Origin: Chionis minor
Taxonomy: Eukaryota > Chordata > Aves > Charadriiformes > Chionididae
Length of the DNA stretch: 64,000 nucleotides
Assembly: GCA_013398295.1 (NCBI GenBank)
Contig: VZSF01006717.1
Coordinates: 248,001 to 312,000, forward strand
Reading direction: 5' to 3'
Made by a program: the position numbers and the translations under genes. The notes under the pieces are model-generated. The model saw nothing but the letters and a program-made list of their open reading frames with translations. It was not told the DNA's origin and ran no database searches. This document shows, in pieces, positions 10,276 through 22,082 of the stretch (position 1 is its first letter; the number at the start of each line of letters is the position of its first letter).

Positions 10276-12869
10276 GTAGCCCTCTAATTTGGGAAACTGT
10301 ATTTTCATATTCATTCTAAGCTAGAAAACTAAGATACTAACTCACAATTTTTTGTGCAGTAAAAGACAAAATAGGTTGTTTACTATATTTCCAAAACACT
10401 GTTGTCTTATAAAATGTACTGAAACTTCTTGTTCTTCAGGACCCAAAAGAGATCCCTCCCCTTAACCACCACTCCCCACCCCCACCCCCCCATTTGAACC
10501 TGAGCAAAATCTATTTGGTTGCTTTTAATTCAGCTAGGAAGCTTTAAGGTTTTAACAAAGTGAGAGGAACATCCAATGTGTAGACAGCTCTAGCAACTCT
10601 AGTGGATGACTTTGGAATTTAGCATTTTGGAAAGAAGTGCCCATTTTTGCTCATGAGATCCTTTCTGAATTTCAAGCTTTTGAGGTAAAACGCGTTATGA
10701 AGACAAGTTTTTTAGGTGTATCTGCATGGCTTCTGCAAACTACATGGGGATTTTTCTAATCACAGGGAATTCACTTTTTTTTTTTAGCCTAAAAAATACC
10801 GAAATTATGTTCTCCAAGCTTAATTTTCTCTCAGTGTTTTCTTAACTACCCTAAGTTTGAAGAAAATACTTGCTTTTAAGAACATGACTTTGAGTCTAGG
10901 CTACTTCATTTGTTACATACGTGTAACAGAGCATTGTAGATGATACATCATCTTAAATTTTTAGCGTGGTGAAGTTGATAAATGCCAGCTGAGACTCTGT
11001 CCTTACATTTTACCTTGTCTCCTGATACAAACAAGCCTACAGCTGGTGTCAGAAGCTGTCCTATGGCTTCTCATTGGTCTACCATGTACTTTCTCTGTCA
11101 TGGCCATATCCTGCTGTAGTCTCTAATTAGTTTGAGGCAAACCCAAGCTTACGTCTCCTCTACCTCTGTTTGCACTCTCCCCACAGCTGCCAATTCCTTT
11201 CATAGCTCTTGCCTTACTAGTTGTCCTCACGGAGGACTTTAGGAAGCAGAAGTAACTGATACTTCAGAGCTTTATTTGCTGGTCTTCCAGCTTCCTTCTT
11301 CCTGGACAGTACAGGTGAGTACTAGGGCATTATTATGTGTGGTGGAAGCATCAGGTACGGCAGAAGAAATTCCTATTTGAGAACTATCACGCATAACTAA
11401 GGGTCAAAGGGGTGAAAACTTACTGGGGAAAACATCTGAAAGCAAAGGACAATCAGAGCAAGAGGCGAGTGTTGAGGGTAGAGAGAAGCTGTAAATTTCT
11501 GAGGCAGAGGTGGGGGTGGGAAGAATAAGCCAAAGACACTGGAGGGAGGGATAGAAGCTGAAAATTCAGATTTTCTTTTTAAGAGCTAAAAGGAAAAGAA
11601 ATGCATTTGTTTAAACAAAAGTATGAAAAGGTATATACTTCGCTCTGCATCTCCTTTCTTTTTATTCTGCCAACCAAAAAGGGTGTGTAGTGATCACCAG
11701 TGCTACCCGTTTCTATTCTTGCAGTTTAGTCTGCAGTTCCTGTTCATGTCCTGTTACAGGGAGACCTCCTGTTCCTCTGTCTGCTTGGGGTGGGCTGCTT
11801 TTTGCCAGCGTGGACAGGAAATGAGTTAACAGTCAGGGCCTGCATCCCATTGCTTGGGCTGTCAGCAGCTACGTGTGATTTTGGACAAGTCGTTTCTGTG
11901 CCTTAGTTTTCTTGTTTGATCTGGAATTAATAATAGTGTGGGTTAATTAAAACTTTTTTGAGATCAGTGCATGAAAATGGCCGTGTAGTTAAATGTGGTT
12001 CAGCACAGTGCACAGATATGAAAATGTGTGTGTAACCTCTAGTACTAACGACTTTACTGTGTTGATATTATGTAAAGGTATACCATTTGCATAACGGCTG
12101 TGTTTATGGTGGTCATTAATTGTAGGTTTCTGGTCTTTATTAAGTGTTCATAAGTTCACTTTAGAACTGTTCATTTAGATTTGCTCATGCACACACAGAT
12201 TTTTCTTGCATGACGTGTAAGATATGTTTTTTTTCCCTTTTCTACCTGTACAAAAATACTGCATTTAACTTGTGAGACTGAAATAGGCAGTAGCCAGTCA
12301 CTAGTGCTGCCAGTGTGGTTCATCTAGTTTGAACTCAGTCTTGGCTTTCCCGCATCATAATCAAATGACTATGTGAAAATACACTGACAAAGGTATAAAA
12401 ATGCAGGTATTTGGATGTACAGTTATAACTGTCTTGTTGGAGCCCTAGTTGATGGAGGAATTTCACACTATGGAATTTGGAATATCTAATTTATGTGCTT
12501 TAATATAAGCAGCTGTGATTCTGCATTTGGTATTTAGGAAATCTAGACGTACAATTTTTGACTTTTTGTTTAAAAAATGCTGCTTGATTTTTAGCTTTAA
12601 CTGTAGAGGTAAAGCTTTTGACTTCTGACTTCATCAGACTATGAGAACTATAGCATTTTCTCCTGAACTTGAGTTCTATACTGAATGTTTGATTTCATTC
12701 CACATTTATGAGTACTCAGACACCTATCCTAATTTAAAAAAAAAAATAAAGTGGAATCTTTGTGGCCTAGTGAGATGTGTGCTGTCTAACGCCTTTTATG
12801 ATTTCTTCAGAACTAGTTTGTTGTGGCTTCAAAACTTTATTTAGGCACTCAAATCTATTTGTTTTGAAG
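10276..12869 (+). other. BIRC6: BIRC6 intron e11-e12 (2.6 kb)
   Basis: It contains a C-rich low-complexity run near 10458-10494. A less AT-rich block at about 10980-11560 includes a strong acceptor (ending 11186) and a consensus donor (at 11315), proposed below as a possible poison exon. The remainder is featureless, and no nested gene is seen. Confidence 0.75.
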
Positions 12870-13007
12870 GAGTTTTAGACATTCCCATGATCAGCTGGGT
12901 TGTAATGCTGGTGTCCAGACTACTGGATTATGTAGCTACTGTTGAGGATGAAGCAGCCACAGCCAAGAAGCCTCTGAATGGAAAAGAGAGGGAACGATTT
13001 TTGACAG
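12870..13007 (+). CDS. BIRC6: BIRC6 exon e12 (138 nt)
   Basis: It encodes VLDIPMISWVVMLVSRLLDY and the charged tail TAKKPLNGKERERFLT. The acceptor is gttttgaag and the donor is ag|gtatgt. The 745-nt intron to e13 shows nothing recognisable. Confidence 0.97.
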
Positions 13008-13752
13008 GTATGTAACACATTATCAAAACTTGCTTCTATGGGTATTGGTTTGGGAGCTGTTCAAATACTTAAAACGTATTTTCAATTCACTTGAAAAATG
13101 ATGTTTTAAAGGCAGATGTTGTGATCACTTTATTTGCACTGCTGTCTGCTTCTTTATGTCCCCTTCTCCTTAGAAATAAGACCTCTTTCATTTTTTTAAA
13201 GCAAAAAATACAGGATTGATTTTAGTTTGTAAAATGTCTGTATATTATCCTGTGTCTCTGGGGCCTGGCAATTGAGAGTACATCATGTTGAGACAGTTTG
13301 TATTGTCAGAAATGGCAACAGACTTCATAACTGCTTTGGTATTTGCCATGGTATATGTATCCAGTATTTTTAAATGTTTTTTTTTTTCTGTTTACTTTTA
13401 TCATTATTTAAGTGGATTAGCTACGGTTTTCTTTGAACATCTTTTAAAAAAAATGAAAACTGTAAAGCTTTTGTGTTATGGAATCTGTTCAGGTATTTTT
13501 AGTTAGGATAGTCTTGTTTGCCTCCTTATATGTTATAAAAATAATGAAAACAAGATGGTACCAGTGCATTTTAAAATTACCCAGAAATATTACCGTCAGT
13601 GGTGATAATTGCATAACACTAAGAGAGTTAGATTTTGCTTGTTTCTTTAGTATTTAGTTTATGGAGATGCTAACCATTGCTGCAATGTAAATGCCTTTCT
13701 CTGGAGTTGAGGTTTAATAGATGGATTAATACCTTTTTTTTATTTCCATTAG

Positions 13753-13880
13753 GAAACCAGTGGAGTTTTATAAATAATAGCCTTCACACTCAGAATCTGA
13801 GCAGATCTACTAAAGGCAACAGTAGCCTAGATAGACTGTATTCCCGAAAGATCAGAAAACAGCTTGTGCATCATAAACAG
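13753..13880 (+). CDS. BIRC6: BIRC6 exon e13 (128 nt)
   Basis: It encodes NQWSFINNSLHTQNLSRSTK and SLDRLYSRKIRKQLVHHKQ, a basic linker leading into a helix. The acceptor is ttccattag and the donor is cag|gtgact. The 605-nt intron to e14 is featureless. Confidence 0.97.
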
Positions 13881-14485
13881 GTGACTTCCAGCACAGTAGT
13901 GGCTATTTGCACAGAAGTATATATCATTTATAATATGTCTCATTTCTTGAAAGAACAGCTTTGGCTTTGGGACTCATTCAGCCTTGCTTTTGCATAGCTC
14001 TGGTTCTGTAGCTAAAGGCTGCCTAACTTCTTTGACATTAGTCTCAAACCGTGGGGCATGGGATTTGCTGGAAGAACAGATGTTGCCGTGTACTGTTGCA
14101 CTCTGTGGCCCATATTGGACAATAAATATAATTTACTTTCTAGATAAATCTGTGTACACTTGAGTGCAAGCACCTAAGCTGTGATTTAAATGTTGGTAAT
14201 TCTTAAGACACAACATTTTCATTTCTAAATGCAAGCATTCAGGTTGCATGACCCTGGATGTGTATGTCTTGAGCGTCCTTAAAAATGGCATTCCTTCTTA
14301 AAACTTCACCTGTTCTGGGTCTGCTAGTAGCCCCTTATGGTGTCCTAGTTAAAATTGTGTATAAACTGTTCTTTAAAAGCCCAAGCTACAATTTGAACTG
14401 AAGATTACTATCATATGAACATACTGATCCTTTTAACATCTTATTGCTTAAATTTTCATTTTTTCCTATTAACATTTTCTTTTAG

Positions 14486-14617
14486 CAACTTAACTTATTA
14501 AAAGCAAAACAGAAGGCTTTGGTGGAACAGATGGAAAAAGAGAAAATACAAAGCAACAAAGGATCATCATACAAACTTTTAGTAGAACAGGCAAAACTAA
14601 AGCAGGCTACTTCAAAG
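14486..14617 (+). CDS. BIRC6: BIRC6 exon e14 (132 nt), charged helix
   Basis: It encodes QLNLLKAKQKALVEQMEKEK and SYKLLVEQAKLKQATSK, a Lys/Glu/Gln-rich helix that may be coiled coil. It is exactly 44 codons, phase 0 to 0. The acceptor is ttcttttag and the donor is aag|gtatga. Confidence 0.97.
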
Positions 14618-16633
14618 GTATGATGCTCTGAAACTGTAACTGCCTTCTTGTCTTTTGTGTGAAAAGACCTGTTCCTGCAAAGTCATTTTTGTCCTACGTT
14701 GACCTTATTTTAAAAAATTGTTTCATCATGGCTTCTATCAAGTATATTCTGATGCTAAAAACAGCAGTCATCTAGAAATTTCTTGCACTGTGAAAAATAG
14801 TTTATCCTTCTACAGGGTTTTTTAGGTAGTAATGGCCAAAATCAGTAGTAATCTCGTAGCTTTGGGAATGCCATCCATATGTTTAAACTTTGGATAGCAC
14901 GTACCAGTGGAAATGTAAAATGATATTTTTCATAGCTAACTTCTATGCGTAATACTCTTCTGGATGGTCTCCTGGTTGAGTAATCAGAACATAATCATGC
15001 TAGTGATTGTCTCCCCGAACTAATAAATATGACTTTTGAGAATGGTCTCTGAGCTTTCTCAGAAGCTGCTTGGCTTCCTAAAAGTACTTATCACATAAGT
15101 TGTGGCATCTTGCAGTAAGCCCCAGATACTGAGAGTAGATGTGGTAGTTAAAGAATTATTTTCTTTATGAGATGAGGTGTTGAAGTTTAGGGATTTCTGG
15201 AGATGGCAACGTGGACTTTGCAGGGAACACCAAAAAAAAAAAAAGTGTAAATCTTTCTAGCTACCAAACTTAGGTATCTCTTTAAATATTTGCTCTCTAG
15301 TTCCAGAAATAGTAATGTCTGATGGGATGAATGAAAGTAGGCCTGTGGAAAGAGATTATAGAATGTTGGACCTCAAAGGCAATCTAAAGGGAAATCTTAC
15401 AACAACTTCTAGTAATTATGTATTAAAAAAAAAAAGAAAAACAAAACCAAAAAAACCCAAAAAAACCCTAAAACCAATCAACAAAGCCCCAAATAAAAAC
15501 AAAACAACCCCCCCAAATGTAAACAGCAGCGTAAAATAAAGCCCTGAATTTTCACTAACTCTGCTTGTCATGAGCTGTTCTTTCCTGCACTGTCTTCTGC
15601 TTTATTCCAGCAGGTTATATCAAGGGCGCTACTCCAGTGCTCGTGCCCTTGAGACATCTTTAAAGGAGTCGCTGGCTGAAATACGCTGTCCAGCTATTTA
15701 AGTTTCACTTTATAGCAGCCATGTTGCATCAAAAATGCATGTTGAAATAAAGAGTTTTCCCTTTGCAGTATCTTAACATCTAGTTATGATATTACTGTAC
15801 CACTTGATAGTTGCATTTCATGCAGCTTTTACTACTTTGCTTACTAATAACTTTCAGTTACGACAAGCTGTGAGTAACTTAAAACACTGGTTGCATTTAG
15901 GAGAAAGCTGAAACCTTTGTGTTAGTAAATAGTTCTTTCTCTGGTCTACTTCAGTACTACTCCTTCTGTGAGATAAAAGAGGTGTGTTATCTAATTTTAG
16001 ACTGCTTGTGTAGCTGATAAAGTGAACTGAGCTGCTAAACGTGTGCCCTTGGTGGATGGGAGGGTTAATAAAAGTATCTTCCTTCCTCCATTGAATTTGT
16101 AGACTTTCTGTCAAAAAGGTTGTAGTTTAGAGCCCTGGTCAAGTATCAGACTAGTTCAACTTATGGTAACTAATGTCCAGTTTGTACCTTGGAAGTATTA
16201 TGAAAGTTAGAAATTACTGATGATCTATCTAATGTAAAGACCTGAGAAGTCAGCGTTCTTCTAAGGGTAAATATCCATATTAGTTATATGTAGTTTGCTT
16301 CATGGTAACAATAGCTTTATGTGCAGGTGTGGAAATACAAAAGAACCTTCTAAAATACATATTCGCAGTGTGTTTTATGGCAAACATAAAGGCTTAATTT
16401 GCACTTGTTGCGGAACTGGACAATTTGGTTATGAGTCCGTCACCTGAGAACATGCTGCCAAAACAAATATCTGCCAATAAAGCCTTAGTTCCAGTCTTTT
16501 TTTTCTCTCTCTCTTTTTTTTTTTTTTTAATTTTTACAGTTACTGTTATTTCTGCCTCAGATTTTCACTGGGAAAAGAAGATTTAGAGGCTAGTTTTAAA
16601 ATGTAACTGTTGTTTCAAATTTAATTTCTGCAG
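14618..16633 (+). other. BIRC6: BIRC6 intron e14-e15 (2.0 kb)
   Basis: It has an A/C-rich low-complexity run at about 15424-15515 and a T-rich tract at about 16498-16530. I see no other exon, RNA gene or recognisable retrotransposon. Confidence 0.8.
15424..15515. repeat. A/C-rich low-complexity run
   Basis: Irregular units of A-runs separated by CC or CCC. It creates a spurious Lys/Pro-rich open frame on the + strand. Similar runs occur at 17515-17600 and 43424-43510. Confidence 0.85.
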
Positions 16634-16849
16634 CACTTCAAGGACTTAATACGTTTACGTCGGACTGCAGAATGGCCTCGTTCTACTTTAGATACAGAAG
16701 TATCAACAACAAAGGAAACTCCAGATATTGAACCACTTCCATTTACATTGGCACATGAACGTTGTATTTCTGTAGTGCAGAAGCTGGCACTCTTTCTCTT
16801 GTCCATGGACTTTACTTGTCATGCTGATTTACTTCTATTTGTTTGTAAG
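16634..16849 (+). CDS. BIRC6: BIRC6 exon e15 (216 nt)
   Basis: It encodes HFKDLIRLRRTAEWPRSTLD, a polar linker, then LPFTLAHERCISVVQKLALF and FTCHADLLLFVCK. It is exactly 72 codons, phase 0 to 0. The acceptor is tttctgcag and the donor is aag|gtaaac. The 363-nt intron to e16 ends in a T tract. Confidence 0.97.
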
Positions 16850-17212
16850 GTAAACAGAATATGAAACATATTTCTGTAGCTGCAATGGAGACTACATTAA
16901 ATCAGCTTTCCATTACTGCTTTTTTGCTGACTTGGTGGCAAAAATGAGCTGCAGCATTAAAATTTCTAGTATTTTCTGGTGAGGTAGTTTTTCTGATCTG
17001 TCATCTTTTGCATAACTTACGATCTGATGGCTTCAATATCACACAGAAAAACTTTTTTAAAAGTTTTCATATAATTACACTTGTAAAATTCTAAAACTTA
17101 AGCTAGTCAAAATACCTGATTTACTTGTGAGCAAAATCTAATAATCACAGAAAATAAAGCTTTTACATATTTCCATAGTTTTAAATATGAATGGGCTTTT
17201 TTTTTTTAATAG

Positions 17213-17396
17213 GTTCTTGCTAGAATTGCAAATGCTACAAGACCAACGATACATTTATGTGAGATTGTAAATGAGACTCAGTTGGAAAGATTATTGCTGC
17301 TTCTTGTTGGAACTGACTTTAACAGAGGAGACATTTCTTGGGGAGGAGCATGGGCTCAGTATTCTCTGACTTGTATGCTGCAGGATATTCTAGCAG
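17213..17396 (+). CDS. BIRC6: BIRC6 exon e16 (184 nt)
   Basis: It encodes VLARIANATRPTIHLCEIVN, LERLLLLLVGTDFNRGDISW and YSLTCMLQDILA, a highly conserved scaffold portion. The donor g|gtttgt is clearly non-consensus. Confidence 0.97.
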
Positions 17397-17514
17397 GTTT
17401 GTTTTAAATTCATATTTTTCAGAATGTACGGTGCGCTTGAAACTTTTAATGTTTTAGGAGTTTTACTATTATGATGATGATGATGTTTGAATCTGCTGAC
17501 ACTGTTAAGATAGT

Positions 17515-17600
17515 AAAAAAAAAACCAACAACCAAAACCAAAAAAAACCCCAACAAAAGCAAACAAACAAAACAAAAAGACCCCAAACCAAACCATAAAA
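17515..17600. repeat. A/C-rich low-complexity run in intron e16-e17
   Basis: Runs of A with CC/CCC interruptions, preceded by a short (atg)n stretch at 17471-17488. It lies in the 461-nt intron 17397-17857, which is otherwise unremarkable. Confidence 0.85.
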
Positions 17601-17857
17601 TTGAGATTGGTGTGTACATAATTCAATATAAATTTGAATTACAGTCAATCGTGAAGTACTGTCTTATGCATTGAAAAGCTGATTTATATGACCCTGATTA
17701 TTTGAAAATTATTCAGAACTCCTCCCCCTGAAGAAGTAGACCTTAGAGAATTTAGAGTTAGGTAAAGAAAAACAGACAGTTCCCCTAGACACTGGGATGT
17801 TAATTTGTAACTGAAGTAAAGCTTGAAATGGAATTGTCTGCTTAATCTAATACATAG

Positions 17858-18013
17858 GAGAGTTGTTGGCACCTATAGCAGCTGAAGCTATGGAAGAAAG
17901 TGCTTTGGGAGAAGATGCGGGCGCTTCGGCTGGGGATTCTGATGACTCTCTCCAGCAGTCCACAGTTCAGTTAGTGGAAACAATAGATGAGCCTTTGACA
18001 CATGACATCACAG
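17858..18013 (+). CDS. BIRC6: BIRC6 exon e17 (156 nt), acidic linker
   Basis: It encodes ELLAPIAAEAMEESALGEDA, then GDSDDSLQQSTVQLVETIDE, an acidic, Ser-rich, probably disordered linker that is less conserved than its neighbours. The acceptor is atacatag and the donor is ag|gtaaat. The intron to e18 is 318 nt with nothing seen. Confidence 0.97.
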
Positions 18014-18331
18014 GTAAATTATTTCATCATCTTGATGTATATACATATACTGAAAAAAGTAAAAACAACCTTTGCTGTTGCTTATCTATCAAAATACCAG
18101 TAAAGGATTTTTGGTGATAGGACAACTAGTTTCGGAAAATATAGGCAAAATATGAGCAATTCTTCAGCTTGGTTTTACATCTCATCAGTAAAAAATGCTT
18201 ATTTTTCCAATTACTTAAAAAAGGCAACTTGATTGCATTCATTAACTTTTTCTGCTAAGAGCTGTAACATTAAAAGCCTTAAAATATATAATTTGTATAA
18301 TTTTGTAATATTAATACTCTTCCATCCAAAG

Positions 18332-18465
18332 GAGCTCCACCTCTGTCATCTTTGGAAAAAGATAAGGATATTGACCTTGAATTACTGCAAGATCTAATGG
18401 AAGTTGATATTGATCCTTTGGATATTGATTTGGAAAAAGACCCCCTTGCAGCCAAAGTTTTCAAG
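18332..18465 (+). CDS. BIRC6: BIRC6 exon e18 (134 nt), acidic segment
   Basis: It encodes LSSLEKDKDIDLELLQDLME and DIDPLDIDLEKDPLAAKVFK, a strongly acidic Leu/Ile/Asp repeat-like stretch characteristic of BIRC6. The acceptor tccatccaaag has a poor pyrimidine tract. The donor is aag|gtatga. Confidence 0.97.
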
Positions 18466-20048
18466 GTATGACACACCTGAGTTTTCAGGGTAACCTTTAC
18501 CTGTGAAACAGTAAAATCCTTTTTCTCTTAACGCTTCTTCGTTAGTGGTATTTGATGTCTTAGACTGTAGGCATTAGCTTTTTATAAAGGTTTTATGTAG
18601 AATGACAGGAAAGAATGTAAAGATTGTGTTCACAATTCAGATGTATTCACATCTCAGTTGACCACAAAATATTTTGGATTTGCATGAAGATATCTGTATA
18701 AACTAGATGTTTATAACACATATTAAAGACAACAAAAGCATAATATAAAAAAAAAGTAAGATCTAGTCTTGTACTTTTTTATTAAGAACAGAATGCCATT
18801 TGCTTCTGCAATCGATCTTAATGGTTAATATTGGTAGTATTGTATTAAAAAGAAAGTCAGCAGTAGCTAGTGCTCAGACCAGTTTCAGACTATGAAGACA
18901 AGCAACTAACTTCAAAACTTATTTCACTGTGGAATAAGCAAATTATTAAATGCTTTCATACTTGAAATGGAAGCTAAACGTATCAGAGGTAATAAAATTA
19001 CATTTAGATGTAAGTATATTGTCAAGGTGTATTAAAAAAATATTTTGGTTGTAAAGAAACACAACTGTTCACAATAAAATGTTGAGTCTCACAAGGATTA
19101 CACTCTGATTTGGAGTTTTCCCACTCCTCTCACTATTGACTTAAACTTTCAGCCTCATTTGAATTAACCTAAATTATCTTTTTTACGACTTGCTCAGGCA
19201 TTAAATGATCTTTTTTTTTAATTTATGTCCCCTCATATGTCCTTCCACTGATTACTTATCCTGTAAAATTTTTTCTTTAAATCTCTCCCTACCAAAATGT
19301 TCAACTTCCTGCTTAATTTTTGTGTAACTGATGTTTCCCTCCTCCTTTATTCTGCTGTCATTTCATTTGACAGTACTCTTTAGTCCACTTCATCAGGTAT
19401 CTTCATGATCTTATTGCATGGTTGGATGTCCTTTAAAAAACAGCCAGAAAAACACTTCTTCATTCTTAATCCTTTTTAAGATTTGCTTCTGTATCTGTAA
19501 AATGACAGTTCATATTGGATATTGCCATTAAAAAGACAAACATACACAAATCGCCTTACATTATTTTTTTTTCTTTTGATCCATCAGCTTTCTAAGTGTA
19601 TTAGATTATGACACTTGAGTAGAGATTATTCAACTCTTTCTTTTGCAGAGCCCAGAACAAATAATCCCTGAGCCTCACTGAGGCTTCAAGGTACTTTAAT
19701 AGAACAGTTAATAATGTAGTATTCTGTCTTGATAAATAACTTCTCAAAATATCAATGTGATACTCCACTTCCACATTTACGGTATGGTACAAATGTGTGA
19801 ATAAAAACTGATAACATTTTCAAATCGGCTTTGAGACAGCTAATTACGTTGCTGGATTTTGACAGTCACTAAGCTTATACTGCAATAAAAATTGAAGAAA
19901 AGTTTCCTAAAGCTATTGGGTCCAATCTTCTGGTTTTAGTTTTTTATAACTTCAGTGTTTGTTGTTAGTTGTTACAAATTTTATTTTTGTACTTGGACAG
20001 TATAAAGAGTTGCTGTTGAATTTGTTCTTGTTTTGTTTGTTTTTTAAG
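18466..20048 (+). other. BIRC6: BIRC6 intron e18-e19 (1.6 kb)
   Basis: AT-rich, with A and T homopolymers only. No exon, RNA gene or recognisable repeat family is seen. Confidence 0.8.
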
Positions 20049-20202
20049 CCTATAAGCAGCACCTGGTACGATTACTGGGGTGCTGATTACGGCACCTATA
20101 ATTACAATCCTTACATTGGAGGTGTTGGAATTCCAGTTGCAAAACCACCAGTAACTACAGAAAAAAATGGATCACAAACTGTGAGCGTCTCAGTGTCTCA
20201 AG
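20049..20202 (+). CDS. BIRC6: BIRC6 exon e19 (154 nt)
   Basis: It encodes ISSTWYDYWGADYGTYNYNP and YIGGVGIPVAKPPVTTEKNG, a Tyr/Gly-rich segment diagnostic for BIRC6. The acceptor is tttttaag after a long T-rich tract. The donor is ag|gtaagt. The 641-nt intron to e20 holds nothing notable. Confidence 0.98.
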
Positions 20203-20843
20203 GTAAGTGATGAACTAAAGTTTCGTTCAGGGTTTCTTTTCTGTCATACTATATGCAATTCTTTTGCATATCAAATTATGTTGACAATCTCTACATGCAT
20301 TAAGTGGAAAGAATTAAATTTTCTATATGCCACAGTTTTTTGGTGGTAAGTGGGGGAATTCTATGTGAAGTTTGTATTTAAAACAGCTTAACATTGTAGA
20401 AAATCTTATTTTCTAGCATTTTTGAACACGGTTACAGGCATTTTTAAATCATTCCTGTTTTTTCAGGAAATTTTGGAAGCTCTTCTCTAGTTGGCTGATA
20501 CTTTGGATAGTTGGATCTGACCTAAGGAATGAGGTGGCACATATGCAGATTTAGTCATGTGTGATATTAAAGGGACTGTGAAAATAAATATGTGTGTGTT
20601 TCAAAAAAAATTTTTTTTTTAAAATTATATATTTCACCTCTATAAGAATCATGTTCAGTTCAGAGTATAAGTTTCTACCTTCTGCTTCCATCATATGTAA
20701 AAATGAATCTTCCTGTTAGTGATACTGAGATTTTTTCAGTTTAATGTGGACTGTGTATCTGTATTGCTTGCACAGGAAGTTAAAGCAGCAAATTATATGT
20801 CTTTGATATAATTCAGTTTTACCCTTTTTGTTGCCTTGTGTAG

Positions 20844-20960
20844 CTTTAGATGCACGCCTGGAAGTTGGACTTGAACAGCAGGCTGAGCTGATGCTGAAAA
20901 TGATGTCCACCCTGGAGGCTGATTCCATTCTACAAGCATTAACAAACACATCTCCTACAT
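20844..20960 (+). CDS. BIRC6: BIRC6 exon e20 (117 nt)
   Basis: It encodes LDARLEVGLEQQAELMLKMM and STLEADSILQALTNTSPT, helical scaffold. The donor is t|gtaatt. The next 967-nt intron is featureless. Confidence 0.97.
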
Positions 20961-21927
20961 GTAATTACGTGTTGTCAAATCATTCTCTTCACGTGATGCT
21001 TTGGAATTTATACTGATTTTTTCTGCAGTCACTTAGCGGCTTAGAAATGAATTTTCTTGTTAGGCTGAACTTCAGAGATATTTCTTTCTTCAGTTTTTTT
21101 AATTATGTATACAAATATATTTAAGGCACTTTGTGAAATTGGTCAAATATGCAGAATTCCTTTTACAGTGCATAACGGTACAATGGAGGAATTGTTTTTA
21201 TTTTCTGATCCAGGTTGAAAGTGAATGTTAAGTTTCCTATTTTTGTGAAGCTTTATTTTTACATTCGGTGTAAAATTTCAGCTGTTTGAAAGCTGCTTTG
21301 CTTGACAGTTTCACCTATTCACTGATGAAAGTAAAAACATTTTAATAGAATTTTGAACTCACCTGTTTAGTAAACTTTATGATATAAAACCGCTTAAGAT
21401 GCTGATTTACCTTTGAATGTATTTTCAGTGAATTGCACTGCCCATTTTGATAAGGTGTGCTTCTTTGTAGCTCTTCAGGTACCTTAATATGCATGCAGTC
21501 ATTAGTTGAATATCTGATGATGGAATAGGTTAAGTGACATCCTCAGACTTTATTTTCTGAAAGTTTATTATTGACTACACTACTTTTACCATAATGTATG
21601 AAGAGATGTTCCAGTTGTTTGTCTCAACGTAGTGTTACCAGGACATTGCTATAATATGTTTGGCAAGAACTGTGAAAATGTGTTTCTGTGGACTCACTTT
21701 CCAAACAGTTCTTTTGTGAAGATGGAGATGTCTGACATTCAAGTATGTCTTTCACAGTATGATAGTGAATAGTCCAACTTAGCTGAACAGCACATTGAAG
21801 ATGTTCTTGTAACTTAAAAAATAAGTGTCTTCCCCTCAAGTATAAAATAGAAGGAAATAAATACAAAATTACTTTTAGCAACTTTTACAGAATAATTCAT
21901 GGGGGACTGGTACTTTTTGTTTTTCAG

Positions 21928-22082
21928 TAACGCAGTCTCCTAGTGGAACAGATGATTCATTGCTAAGAGGGTTACATGCTGCTAACCAAAATGCCCAGCT
22001 GATCGTACAGTTGTCATCTATACCTATGCTGAGCGCATGCTTCAACAAACTCTTTTCCATGCTACAAGTCCACCATGTTCAG
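21928..22082 (+). CDS. BIRC6: BIRC6 exon e21 (155 nt)
   Basis: It encodes TQSPSGTDDSLLRGLHAANQ and LSACFNKLFSMLQVHHVQ. The acceptor is gtttttcag and the donor is cag|gtatag. Confidence 0.97.

Noticed and set aside
15315..15539. Lys/Pro-rich open frame
   Set aside because: It is produced by the A/C-rich low-complexity run.
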